Of a DNA stretch of 8,618 nucleotides, positions 1-5,749 are shown in pieces; the stretch's first letter is position 1; the number at the start of each line of letters is the position of its first letter. This DNA is from Anaerolineae bacterium (GTDB lineage Bacteria; Chloroflexota; Anaerolineae; SpSt-313). A program made the translations under genes and the position numbers. The stretch covers positions 1-8,618 of the forward strand of contig JAIMBM010000100.1 of NCBI GenBank assembly GCA_023511475.1, in the 5' to 3' direction. A model generated the notes under the pieces. That model searched no databases. It saw only the letters and a list, made by a program, of their open reading frames with translations, and was not told the origin of the DNA.

Positions 1-18
1 CTCTGAACGGGGGCCGAA

Positions 19-33
19 GTGTGGAACCCACAC
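19..33. other. Short inverted repeat upstream of the aro promoter
   Basis: GTGTGG at 19-24 and CCACAC at 28-33 form a 6-bp dyad with a 3-nt loop. No T-tract follows it on either strand, so it is not a convincing terminator. I see no supported gene or other site in the remainder of positions 1-93. The reading frames that cross this stretch have no ribosome binding site or recognisable protein and run into the aro leader. Confidence 0.3.
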
Positions 34-93
34 GTACCACTCGTCCCGAAATGCGCCGACGATTGTGGGATATACCCCGGCTCTGGGTCCGGC

Positions 94-122
94 TTGACCC
101 GGTCCCTCTTCTCCCCTATAAT
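94..122 (+). promoter_or_regulatory. Sigma-70-type promoter of the aro operon
   Basis: The -35 hexamer TTGACC (94-99) is separated by exactly 17 bp from a perfect TATAAT (117-122). This predicts transcription start near A129, about 150 nt before aroA. It is the best promoter-like match I found in the window, and it explains why the operon begins at aroA. A short inverted repeat, GGGTC (85-89) and GACCC (96-100), overlaps the -35 box. It could be a repressor operator, but 5-bp arms are weak evidence. Confidence 0.8.
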
Positions 123-135
123 CTCGCCACGAGCG

Positions 136-165
136 ACGGAGCCGGGCGTGAGGGCGCGGCTCCGT
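136..165 (+). promoter_or_regulatory. Strong hairpin at the 5' end of the aro leader
   Basis: ACGGAGCCG (136-144) and CGGCTCCGT (157-165) are perfect 9-bp arms around a 12-nt loop. A moderately T-rich stretch (TTGTGCTTTCT, 165-175) follows. The helix begins only about seven nucleotides after the predicted transcription start. It could be a weak intrinsic terminator acting as an attenuator, a stabilising 5' stem, or the terminator of a gene outside the window. The T-tract is interrupted, so I do not call it a terminator. Confidence 0.5.
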
Positions 166-175
166 TGTGCTTTCT

Positions 176-295
176 ATGGGCCTCCCCTGGTTTGCGCTGG
201 CGCATCCTCCCTACTGCGCTGGGTCACGTCCCGAGGGGAGCGGTATCCTTTGGTGTCCGTCTGATCCGGGAGGCCGGCAGTGGACGTGTGGATAA
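176..295 (+). CDS. Possible 39-codon aromatic-containing leader peptide
   Basis: An ATG at 176 opens a 39-codon frame that ends at TAA 293-295, inside the first codons of aroA. The predicted peptide has Trp at residues 5, 26 and 36, Phe at 6 and Tyr at 13. Three Trp in 39 is well above usual frequency. Ribosomes on this frame would cross both leader helices and the aroA ribosome binding site, so translation could affect aroA expression. Against it, no purine-rich Shine-Dalgarno lies upstream of the ATG, and the aromatic codons are scattered. It may be a chance frame. I have not seen this peptide described. Confidence 0.2.
   Translation: MGLPWFALAHPPYCAGSRPEGSGILWCPSDPGGRQWTCG
179..275 (+). 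promoter_or_regulatory. Candidate cis-regulatory RNA with two exclusive folds controlling aroA
   Basis: GGCCTCCC (179-186) is perfectly complementary over 8 bp to GGGAGGCC (268-275), which contains the aroA Shine-Dalgarno. The same left segment also forms a perfect 7-bp helix, CTCCCCT (182-188) with AGGGGAG (234-240). That helix encloses a small hairpin (TGCG 193-196 with CGCA 201-204) and a GGG/CCC pair (221-223 with 230-232). The two long helices cannot coexist, so one fold would mask the ribosome binding site and the other would free it. This layout suits a translational riboswitch, protein-binding leader or leader-peptide control. No known riboswitch consensus is recognised, and GC-rich sequence makes 7-8 bp matches easier by chance. 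Confidence 0.35.
268..273 (+). promoter_or_regulatory. Ribosome binding site of aroA
   Basis: GGGAGG lies 6 nt before the GTG at 280 and decides that start. The next in-frame GTG, at 286, would be 12 nt away. An in-frame TGA at 262-264 rules out any longer N terminus beyond the few codons before 280. Confidence 0.75.
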
Positions 296-1587
296 GGCCC
301 GGCAGGAGGCTCCGGGGCGAGGTCCGGGTGCCGGGCGACAAGTCCATCGCCCATAGGGCGCTCATCCTTGCGGCGCTTGGCGAGGGAGAGAGCGAGATCC
401 GTGGCTTTGACCCTCTCGACGATTCCCTGCGCACGCTCGAGGCTTTGCGCGCCTGCGGCGCCGCCGCGGAGATGGCGGGCCCGGGGATGCTGCGCATTGC
501 GGGCCGGGGCCCAAAGGGCCTCGGGACGCCGGCAGGCGTCCTGCACTGCGGCCTCTCCGGCACGACCATGCGCCTCCTCGCCGGAGTCCTTGCCGGGCAA
601 CCCTTGGCCGCTACCCTCGATGGTGATCCTCCCCTGCGCCGCCGCCCGATGGATCGCGTCGTTGAGCCGCTCAGGCGTATGGGTGCCCGGATCGAGGCCG
701 CCGATGCCGCTGGCCATGCGCCGCTCTCCATCCGAGGCGGAGGCCTCCGCGGCATCGACTACACCCTGCCGGTGGCCAGCGCGCAGGTCAAGTCGGCTAT
801 CCTGCTTGCAGGCCTGAGCGCTGAAGGAGTGACGGTCGTCCACGAGCCCGTGCCCAGCCGTGACCATACGGAGCGGATGCTGCGCTGGCTCGGGGTACCG
901 GTCGAGGTCCGCGACGGTGCCATCCGCCTCGTGGGCGGGGCGCGCTGGAGGGGAAGGGCCTTCGCGCTGCCGGGGGATATCTCGGCGGCGGCCTTTTTCC
1001 TGGTCGCCGCGAGCCTCGTGCCGGGCTCGGAGGTGTTCATCGGTACCGTCGGCCTGAACCCGACGCGCAGCGCCGTGCTGGAGGTGCTGCGGCGCATGGG
1101 GGTCGAGGTGATCGCCATCCCGACTCTGCCCGAGGGCGACGCCGATGGCCCGGAGCCGACGGCGGATCTTGTCGCGCGTTCCGCCGCCCTGCGTGCGGTC
1201 ACCCTGGAGGGCGCCCTCATCCCGAACCTGATCGACGAGCTGCCGGTTCTGGCCGTCGCTGCGACGCAGGCCGAGGGCGTGACCGTAGTGCGGGACGCGT
1301 CGGAGCTGCGCGTGAAGGAGAGCGACCGCATCGCCGCCGTCGCGCAGGAGCTCGGGGCCATGGGCGCCCGCATCGAGGCGATGGGGGATGGCTTTGTCGT
1401 GGAGGGGCCAACGCCACTTCGCGGCGTGACGGTCGACGCCCATGGCGACCATCGCATGGCCATGGCCCTCGCCGTCGCCGCGCTTGTCGCCAAAGGGGAG
1501 ACGGTCATCCGCGGCGCCGAGACGGTGACCAAGTCCTTTCCCGGCTTTTTCGCCGCACTGCGGGCCCTGGGCGCAGAGGTGGCGTGA
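280..1587 (+). CDS. aroA: 3-phosphoshikimate 1-carboxyvinyltransferase (EPSP synthase)
   Basis: This cytosolic enzyme joins shikimate 3-phosphate and phosphoenolpyruvate to give EPSP, step 6 of chorismate synthesis. The 435-residue length is normal for the family. Visible motifs are PGDKSIAHR (18-26, substrate Lys21), GLSGTTMR (91-98, the PEP-site loop), RPMDR (122-126), SAQVKSA (167-173), PGDISAA (231-237), Asp319 in the catalytic region, RVKESDR (344-350) and DHRMAMA (390-396). The loop keeps the Gly that corresponds to E. coli Gly96, but Leu99 replaces the Pro corresponding to Pro101. With the RPMxR motif this resembles the Bacillus/CP4-like group more than the E. coli type; that grouping is inference. 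It is the first gene of the aro operon and lies behind the structured leader. The start is GTG, supported by GGGAGG six nucleotides upstream. Confidence 0.97.
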   Translation: MDVWIRPGRRLRGEVRVPGDKSIAHRALILAALGEGESEIRGFDPLDDSLRTLEALRACGAAAEMAGPGMLRIAGRGPKGLGTPAGVLHCGLSGTTMRLLAGVLAGQPLAATLDGDPPLRRRPMDRVVEPLRRMGARIEAADAAGHAPLSIRGGGLRGIDYTLPVASAQVKSAILLAGLSAEGVTVVHEPVPSRDHTERMLRWLGVPVEVRDGAIRLVGGARWRGRAFALPGDISAAAFFLVAASLVPGSEVFIGTVGLNPTRSAVLEVLRRMGVEVIAIPTLPEGDADGPEPTADLVARSAALRAVTLEGALIPNLIDELPVLAVAATQAEGVTVVRDASELRVKESDRIAAVAQELGAMGARIEAMGDGFVVEGPTPLRGVTVDAHGDHRMAMALAVAALVAKGETVIRGAETVTKSFPGFFAALRALGAEVA

Positions 1588-1592
1588 GCGGC

Positions 1593-1610
1593 CGCGGGCT
1601 CTAGCCCGTG
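1593..1610 (+). promoter_or_regulatory. Small intercistronic hairpin between aroA and aroE
   Basis: A 7-bp stem (one G-U pair) with loop TCTA closes between 1593-1599 and 1604-1610 in the 42-nt aroA-aroE gap. It ends four nucleotides before the aroE ribosome binding site GAGGG (1615-1619). No T-tract follows, so it is not a terminator. It may affect mRNA processing or stability. Confidence 0.35.
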
Positions 1611-1629
1611 ACCTGAGGGCAGATGAGCG

Positions 1630-2493
1630 ATGGCAGGAAGCTGTGACATTCGAGGCTCCACCCGACTGGTGGGCGTGATTGGCGACCCGGTCGCGCACAG
1701 CCGCTCGCCGGCCATGCACAACGCCGCCTTCCGGGCCATGGGGCTGGACTGGTGCTACGTGCCCCTGCATGTTGCAGGCCGCAACCTGGAGGCGGCACTG
1801 CGCGGGCTGGTTGCGCTCGACTTTGTGGGGGCCAACGTGACCATACCGCACAAGGAGCGGGCGGCGACGCTCTGCGATGAGCTGACGCCGGCTGCTGAGG
1901 CCGTCGGCGCGGTGAACACGCTCACCGTGCAGCAGGAGCGGCTCGCGGGCGACAACACCGATGTCGGGGGGCTCTTGCTTGCCCTGGCAGAGGCCCACGT
2001 GGAGTTGGAGGGGCGGGAGGCGCTGGTGCTCGGGGCGGGCGGCTCCGCCCGCGCGGCGGTCTATGCGCTTGCCCAGTCCGGCGCGCAGGTGACCGTAGCC
2101 AACCGCACGCTGGCGCGGGCGGAGGCCCTTGCCCAGAGCCTGCAGGGCCGGGTCCGCGGGCGCTTGGTTGGGATCCCCCTGGCCGACAGGGCCGCCCTGG
2201 AAACCTCCCTGCAGCGGGCGACCCTGCTGGTGAACACGACGTCCGTCGGCATGGAGCCGGGTCCGGATGAGTCACCCCTGCCGGATGATCTGCCCCTGCC
2301 CCCGGAGCTGACGGTGCTCGACCTGGTCTACGCCCCGCGCCAGACGCGCCTGCTGCGCGAGGCTTCGGCTCGGGGTTGCCGGACGATCCAGGGCCTGCGC
2401 GTACTCGTCTACCAGGGGGCGCTGAGCTTTGAGTGCTGGACGGGCCGGGCGGCTCCGGTGGAGGTCATGATGCGCGCGGCGGCGGAGGCATAG
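1630..2493 (+). CDS. aroE: Shikimate dehydrogenase (NADP+)
   Basis: AroE reduces 3-dehydroshikimate to shikimate with NADPH, step 4 of the pathway. The 287-residue protein has both expected domains. The N-terminal substrate domain carries HSRSPAMHN (23-31), NVTIPHK (69-75, catalytic Lys75), AVNTL (94-98) and GDNTD (107-111, catalytic Asp111). The Rossmann domain carries GAGGSARA (135-142), an NRT motif (158-160) typical of NADP preference, NTTSVGM (202-208) and the closing GLRVLVYQG (255-263). The ATG at 1630 has GAGGG (1615-1619) ten nucleotides upstream. An ATG at 1623 is out of frame and stops after seven codons. The gene lies 42 nt after aroA and 1 nt before aroC. Length and cofactor motif favour biosynthetic AroE over the YdiB paralogue. 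Confidence 0.96.
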   Translation: MAGSCDIRGSTRLVGVIGDPVAHSRSPAMHNAAFRAMGLDWCYVPLHVAGRNLEAALRGLVALDFVGANVTIPHKERAATLCDELTPAAEAVGAVNTLTVQQERLAGDNTDVGGLLLALAEAHVELEGREALVLGAGGSARAAVYALAQSGAQVTVANRTLARAEALAQSLQGRVRGRLVGIPLADRAALETSLQRATLLVNTTSVGMEPGPDESPLPDDLPLPPELTVLDLVYAPRQTRLLREASARGCRTIQGLRVLVYQGALSFECWTGRAAPVEVMMRAAAEA

Positions 2494-2494
2494 C

Positions 2495-3631
2495 ATGCTT
2501 CGGTTCCTCACGGCAGGGGAATCTCACGGTCCCGCTCTGCTTGGCATCATCGAGGGCCTGCCGGCAGGGCTGCCCCTCACGCCGGAGGACCTGACGGCCG
2601 ACCTGGCGCGCCGGCAGGCGGGCTACGGCCGTGGCGCCCGGCAGCAGATCGAGGCGGACCGGGCTGAGATTGTGGCCGGGGTGCTGGGCGGGGTAACGAC
2701 CGGCGCACCGGTTGCCCTGCGCATCGCCAACCGTGCGCGCCCCGAGTTCGGCGACGCGGCCCGGGCGCCCCGCTCCGTACCTCAGCCGGGCCACGCAGAG
2801 CTTGCCGGGGCGCTCAAGTATGGGTTCACCAATGTGGAGGGGGTGGCCGAGCGCGCCAGCGCCCGCGAGACGGCCATGCGCGTGGCCATCGGCGCGGTGG
2901 CGAAAAAGCTCCTCGGGGCGGCCGGAATAGGGGTGGTCGGCTACGTGGTGGCCATCGGCGAGGTCTCCGCTGAGGAGACGGACGTGCCTCTCGAGGAGCG
3001 CGCCGCACAGGCGGACGGATCTCCCGTGCGCTGCCTGGACCCGGAGGCGAGCCGGGCGATGGTAGCGGCGATTGACGCGGCCCGCGAGGCCGGCGACACG
3101 CTGGGCGGGGTCGTTGAGGTCGTGGCCTGGGGGCTGCCGCCCGGGCTGGGGTCCTACGTGCACCCCGATCGCCGGCTGGACGCTCGCCTCGGCGCGGCGG
3201 TCCTCTCCATTCCGGCGATCAAGGGCGTGGAGATCGGCCCTGCCTTTGCCAACGCCCGGCTGCGGGGCACGCAGGTGCACGACCCGATCCGCCGGGCAGA
3301 GGGACGCATCGTCCGACCGACCAACCGGGCGGGCGGCCTCGAGGGAGGGATGACCAACGGGGAGCCGCTCGTCGTCCGCGCCGCGATGAAGCCGATCCCG
3401 ACGACCCTCCGGCCGCAGCCCAGCATCGACCTGGCCGCCAGTGCCGAGGCCGAGACGGTCTACCGCCGCAGCGACATCTGCGCCGTGCCGGCGGCCAGCG
3501 TGGTTGCAGCCGCTGCCGTAGCGTGGGTCGTCGCCGACGCGCTCATCGAGTGCTGTGGCGGGGACCGCCTCGAGCAGGTGGTCGAGAGAGTTGCAGCGAT
3601 ACGGGGGGAGATGCGCCGTGGCCGGGAGTAG
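2495..3631 (+). CDS. aroC: Chorismate synthase
   Basis: AroC converts EPSP to chorismate, step 7, using reduced FMN that is not consumed. The 378-residue length is typical. Motifs include GESHG (8-12, His11), PGHA (98-101, His100), the second family signature ERASARET (119-126) continuing to Gly133, GGMTNGEP (284-291), and RRSDICAVPAA (324-334, Asp327). The third signature normally continues to a conserved Glu. Here that residue is Ala339 and Ile328 replaces the usual Pro/Ser/Val, a departure from the pattern as I remember it. The ATG is 1 nt after the aroE stop, with GGAGG (2484-2488) six nucleotides upstream. The sequence alone cannot say whether a separate flavin reductase is needed. Confidence 0.97.
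   Translation: MLRFLTAGESHGPALLGIIEGLPAGLPLTPEDLTADLARRQAGYGRGARQQIEADRAEIVAGVLGGVTTGAPVALRIANRARPEFGDAARAPRSVPQPGHAELAGALKYGFTNVEGVAERASARETAMRVAIGAVAKKLLGAAGIGVVGYVVAIGEVSAEETDVPLEERAAQADGSPVRCLDPEASRAMVAAIDAAREAGDTLGGVVEVVAWGLPPGLGSYVHPDRRLDARLGAAVLSIPAIKGVEIGPAFANARLRGTQVHDPIRRAEGRIVRPTNRAGGLEGGMTNGEPLVVRAAMKPIPTTLRPQPSIDLAASAEAETVYRRSDICAVPAASVVAAAAVAWVVADALIECCGGDRLEQVVERVAAIRGEMRRGRE
3604..3610 (+). promoter_or_regulatory. Shine-Dalgarno inside aroC for the small ORF
   Basis: GGGGGAG lies within the last aroC codons, 7 nt before the GTG at 3618. It is the best ribosome binding site near the aroC-aroKB junction. The aroKB ATG has only a weak AGG about 14 nt away (3707-3709). Confidence 0.4.
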
Positions 3632-3731
3632 GCGCCCGTATCTCGTGGGTCTCAGCGTCGGCTCTGGCAGCGGCAGGGCGCGATCTGTTCCCGTCCCGGA
3701 CGCGGCAGGTTTGGACCCTGACGATGAGTGA
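3618..3731 (+). CDS. Possible 37-residue protein bridging aroC and aroKB
   Basis: A GTG at 3618 with a good Shine-Dalgarno opens a 37-codon frame that ends at TGA 3729-3731. It overlaps the end of aroC by 14 nt and the start of aroKB by 8 nt. It thus fills the only sizeable gap in the operon. Its stop sits where ribosome re-initiation could supply aroKB, which lacks a clear binding site of its own. The peptide has a basic start, a Gly/Ser-rich centre (VGLSVGSGSG, residues 10-19) and an acidic end. I do not recognise a family. It may be a translated coupling device, a small protein or a chance frame. Confidence 0.35.
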   Translation: MAGSRRPYLVGLSVGSGSGRARSVPVPDAAGLDPDDE

Positions 3732-5313
3732 CCGCTCGATCGTGCTGACCGGCTTTATGGGTACGGGCAAGACCGCCGTCGGCCGGGCCCTCGCCGAGGC
3801 GCTTGGGCGTCCGTTCGTGGATATGGACGCTGTCCTTGAAGAGCGCCTCGGGATGACTATCTCGGCCTGCTTTGCCTCAGCAGGGGAGACGGCGTTCCGG
3901 GAAGCGGAGGCGGCGCTCGCGCGGGAGCTTGCGCCGCAGCGAGGGCTGGTCATCGCTACGGGGGGCGGGGCGCTGGTGCCGGAGGCCAACCGCAAGGCCT
4001 TTCTGGAGCATGCCACGGTGGTCCTCCTCGAGTGCGCGCCCGAGGAGATCCTGCGGCGGCTCGAGGGCACGTCGGACCGTCCGCTCCTCGCCGGTGCGGA
4101 CCCGCGGGAGGCCGTCGAGCGGCTCCTGGAGAGCCGCCGGGCAGCGTACGAGGCCATCCCGCTGCGCCTGGACGTGACCCATCTAAGCATCCCCGAGGTG
4201 GCGGAGTGCGTGCAGCGCCTGGCCGGGCTGGGAGCCGCTGCGCCGCTGCAGGTGCTGGCTCTCCCCGCGGCGGCCGGAGGCTACGACGTGGCTGCAGGCG
4301 AGGGGCTGCTGGGGCGGAGTGCCTCCCTCTTGCGGGCCGTCGGGGTTGAGGGGCGCGCGGTCGTCGTTACCGAGCCGCGGGTGCGCCGGCTGCACGGCGC
4401 GGCCCTGGAGCGGGCGCTATCGGCTGGCGGTATCCGCGCCGGATGGCTCGAGGTGCCCTCCGGCGAAGCCGCCAAGACCTATGCCACGCTGCAGGCCCTG
4501 TACGATGGCCTGCTCCGCTCCGAGGCAGAGCGGGGCACGCCTGTGATTGCCTTGGGGGGCGGCGCGCTCAGCGACGTGGCAGGCTTTGCAGCCGCGACCT
4601 GGCTGCGGGGGCTGCCGTGGATCGTCATCCCCACTACCCTGCTGGCACAGGTCGATGCGGGCATCGGCGGCAAGGTCGCCATCGACCACCCAGGCGGCAA
4701 GAACCTCATCGGGGCCTTTCATCCGCCGCGTCTGGTGGTCGTGGACCCGGAGCTCCTTCGTACCCTGCCGCCGGAGGAGCTGCGCGCCGGCCTGGCCGAG
4801 GTGGTGAAGCACGGCATCATCGGCGCACCCGAGCTATTCAGGCACCTCGAGACCCACGGGCCCGAGCCCCTGGGTTGGACGGTGCCGCAGGCCGTGCGGG
4901 TCAAGGTGGATGTGGTCGCGGCGGACCCGATGGAGCGGGGTCGGCGCGTTGTGCTGAACCTGGGGCACACGACGGCGCACGCGCTCGAGCGGCTCTCGGG
5001 GTTCTCGCTGCGGCACGGCGAGGCGGTGTCCATTGGCATGGTGACGGCGGCGCGCCTCGCAGTGCGGCTCGGCCTCTGCGAGGCCGCGCTGGAGGACCGC
5101 CTCGTCGGCCTGTTGCAGCGGCTCGGTCTGCCGGTGCGCGGCCCGCGAATCGAGCCCGACCGGCTTTGGGCGGCCATGTCCAGCGACAAGAAGCGACAGC
5201 ATGGCGCGGTGCGCTTTGTGCTGCCGGTTCGCCTGGGGGAAGTGGTCCTCTGGGATGGGGTGAGCAGCGACGAGTTCGCCGCGGCCTGGCGCGAGGTGAT
5301 GGCAGATGCCTAA
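3724..5313 (+). CDS. aroKB: Bifunctional shikimate kinase / 3-dehydroquinate synthase
   Basis: This 529-residue fusion carries two pathway enzymes. Residues 1-165 are shikimate kinase (step 5): Walker A GFMGTGKT (10-17), Asp35 and Arg59 in the shikimate site, TGGGAL (79-84), lid Arg119 in DRPLL, and Arg139 before AAY. After a linker at about 166-175, residues 175-529 are dehydroquinate synthase (step 2): SGE..K (246-251), GGGALSDVAGF (278-288), IPTTLLAQVD (302-311), GGKN (324-327), AEVVKHG (358-364), NLGHTTAHALE (412-422) and HGEAVSIGM (431-439). Glu359, His415 and His431 are the expected metal ligands. No catalytic residue looks lost. The frame is open back to 3523, but that part overlaps aroC and does not resemble a kinase N terminus, so I start at ATG 3724. 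Its ribosome binding site is weak, which suggests coupling to upstream translation. Confidence 0.96.
   Translation: MSDRSIVLTGFMGTGKTAVGRALAEALGRPFVDMDAVLEERLGMTISACFASAGETAFREAEAALARELAPQRGLVIATGGGALVPEANRKAFLEHATVVLLECAPEEILRRLEGTSDRPLLAGADPREAVERLLESRRAAYEAIPLRLDVTHLSIPEVAECVQRLAGLGAAAPLQVLALPAAAGGYDVAAGEGLLGRSASLLRAVGVEGRAVVVTEPRVRRLHGAALERALSAGGIRAGWLEVPSGEAAKTYATLQALYDGLLRSEAERGTPVIALGGGALSDVAGFAAATWLRGLPWIVIPTTLLAQVDAGIGGKVAIDHPGGKNLIGAFHPPRLVVVDPELLRTLPPEELRAGLAEVVKHGIIGAPELFRHLETHGPEPLGWTVPQAVRVKVDVVAADPMERGRRVVLNLGHTTAHALERLSGFSLRHGEAVSIGMVTAARLAVRLGLCEAALEDRLVGLLQRLGLPVRGPRIEPDRLWAAMSSDKKRQHGAVRFVLPVRLGEVVLWDGVSSDEFAAAWREVMADA
5293..5300 (+). promoter_or_regulatory. Ribosome binding site of aroQ within aroKB
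   Basis: GAGGTGAT is an extended match to the 16S 3' end, 5 nt before the aroQ ATG. It lies inside the last aroKB codons and supports both the start and the 8-nt overlap. Confidence 0.75.
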
Positions 5314-5749
5314 TGTGCTCGTGCTCCACGGCCCGAACCTGAACCTTCTGGGGAGGCGCCGGCCCGAGGTCTATGGGCGTATGACCCTGAGCGAGATCGA
5401 CGCGCGCCTCCAAGCGCGCGCCGCCGAGCTGGGGATGCACCTGCGTATCCTCCAGAGCAACCACGAGGGCGAGCTGATCGACGCCCTGCACGAGGCGGCG
5501 GACTGGGCCGATGCCGTCCTGATCAATCCGGGCGCGCTCACTCATACGAGCATCGCGCTGCGGGATGCCATCGAGGCGGTCGGCAAGCCGGCCGTTGAGG
5601 TCCACCTCTCCAACATCCATGCTCGGGAGCCGTTCCGGCACGTCTCGCTCCTCGCGCCGGTGTGCGTCGGGCAGATCGCCGGCTTTGGGTGGCGGAGCTA
5701 CCTCCTCGGGCTCGAGGCCATCGCCGGACTGCTGGGCGCGGGGAGCTAG
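5306..5749 (+). CDS. aroQ: Type II 3-dehydroquinate dehydratase
   Basis: AroQ dehydrates 3-dehydroquinate to 3-dehydroshikimate (step 3) through an enolate, without the Schiff base used by type I AroD. Type II enzymes are usually dodecamers. The 147-residue length is typical. Visible motifs are VLHGPNLNLLG (6-16), Arg18 and catalytic Tyr23 on the flexible lid, SNHEGELID (51-59), INPGALTHTS (73-82, Asn74), His100 as general acid, and SNIHAREPFRH (102-112). The start overlaps the last 8 nt of aroKB, with a strong internal ribosome binding site, so translation is probably coupled. It is the last gene of the operon. Its stop overlaps that of the convergent gene. Confidence 0.97.
   Translation: MPNVLVLHGPNLNLLGRRRPEVYGRMTLSEIDARLQARAAELGMHLRILQSNHEGELIDALHEAADWADAVLINPGALTHTSIALRDAIEAVGKPAVEVHLSNIHAREPFRHVSLLAPVCVGQIAGFGWRSYLLGLEAIAGLLGAGS

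Noticed and set aside
129..279. T-box or other known riboswitch upstream of aroA
   Set aside because: I find no T-box core sequence and no other consensus I know. Only the general structural logic is supported.
211..1998. 595-codon minus-strand frame antisense to aroA and aroE
   Set aside because: It lies opposite two certain genes, has no recognisable motif and has the Arg/Gly/His-rich composition of an antisense frame in GC-rich DNA.
3645..3680. P-loop-like Gly/Ser stretch in the small ORF, reminiscent of dephospho-CoA kinase
   Set aside because: There is no GKS/GKT and nothing following matches that family. The likeness is probably chance from Gly/Ser codons.
3523..3723. N-terminal extension of AroKB by 67 codons
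   Set aside because: It would overlap the end of aroC, and its sequence does not resemble a kinase N terminus. The Walker A loop already sits at the normal distance from ATG 3724.
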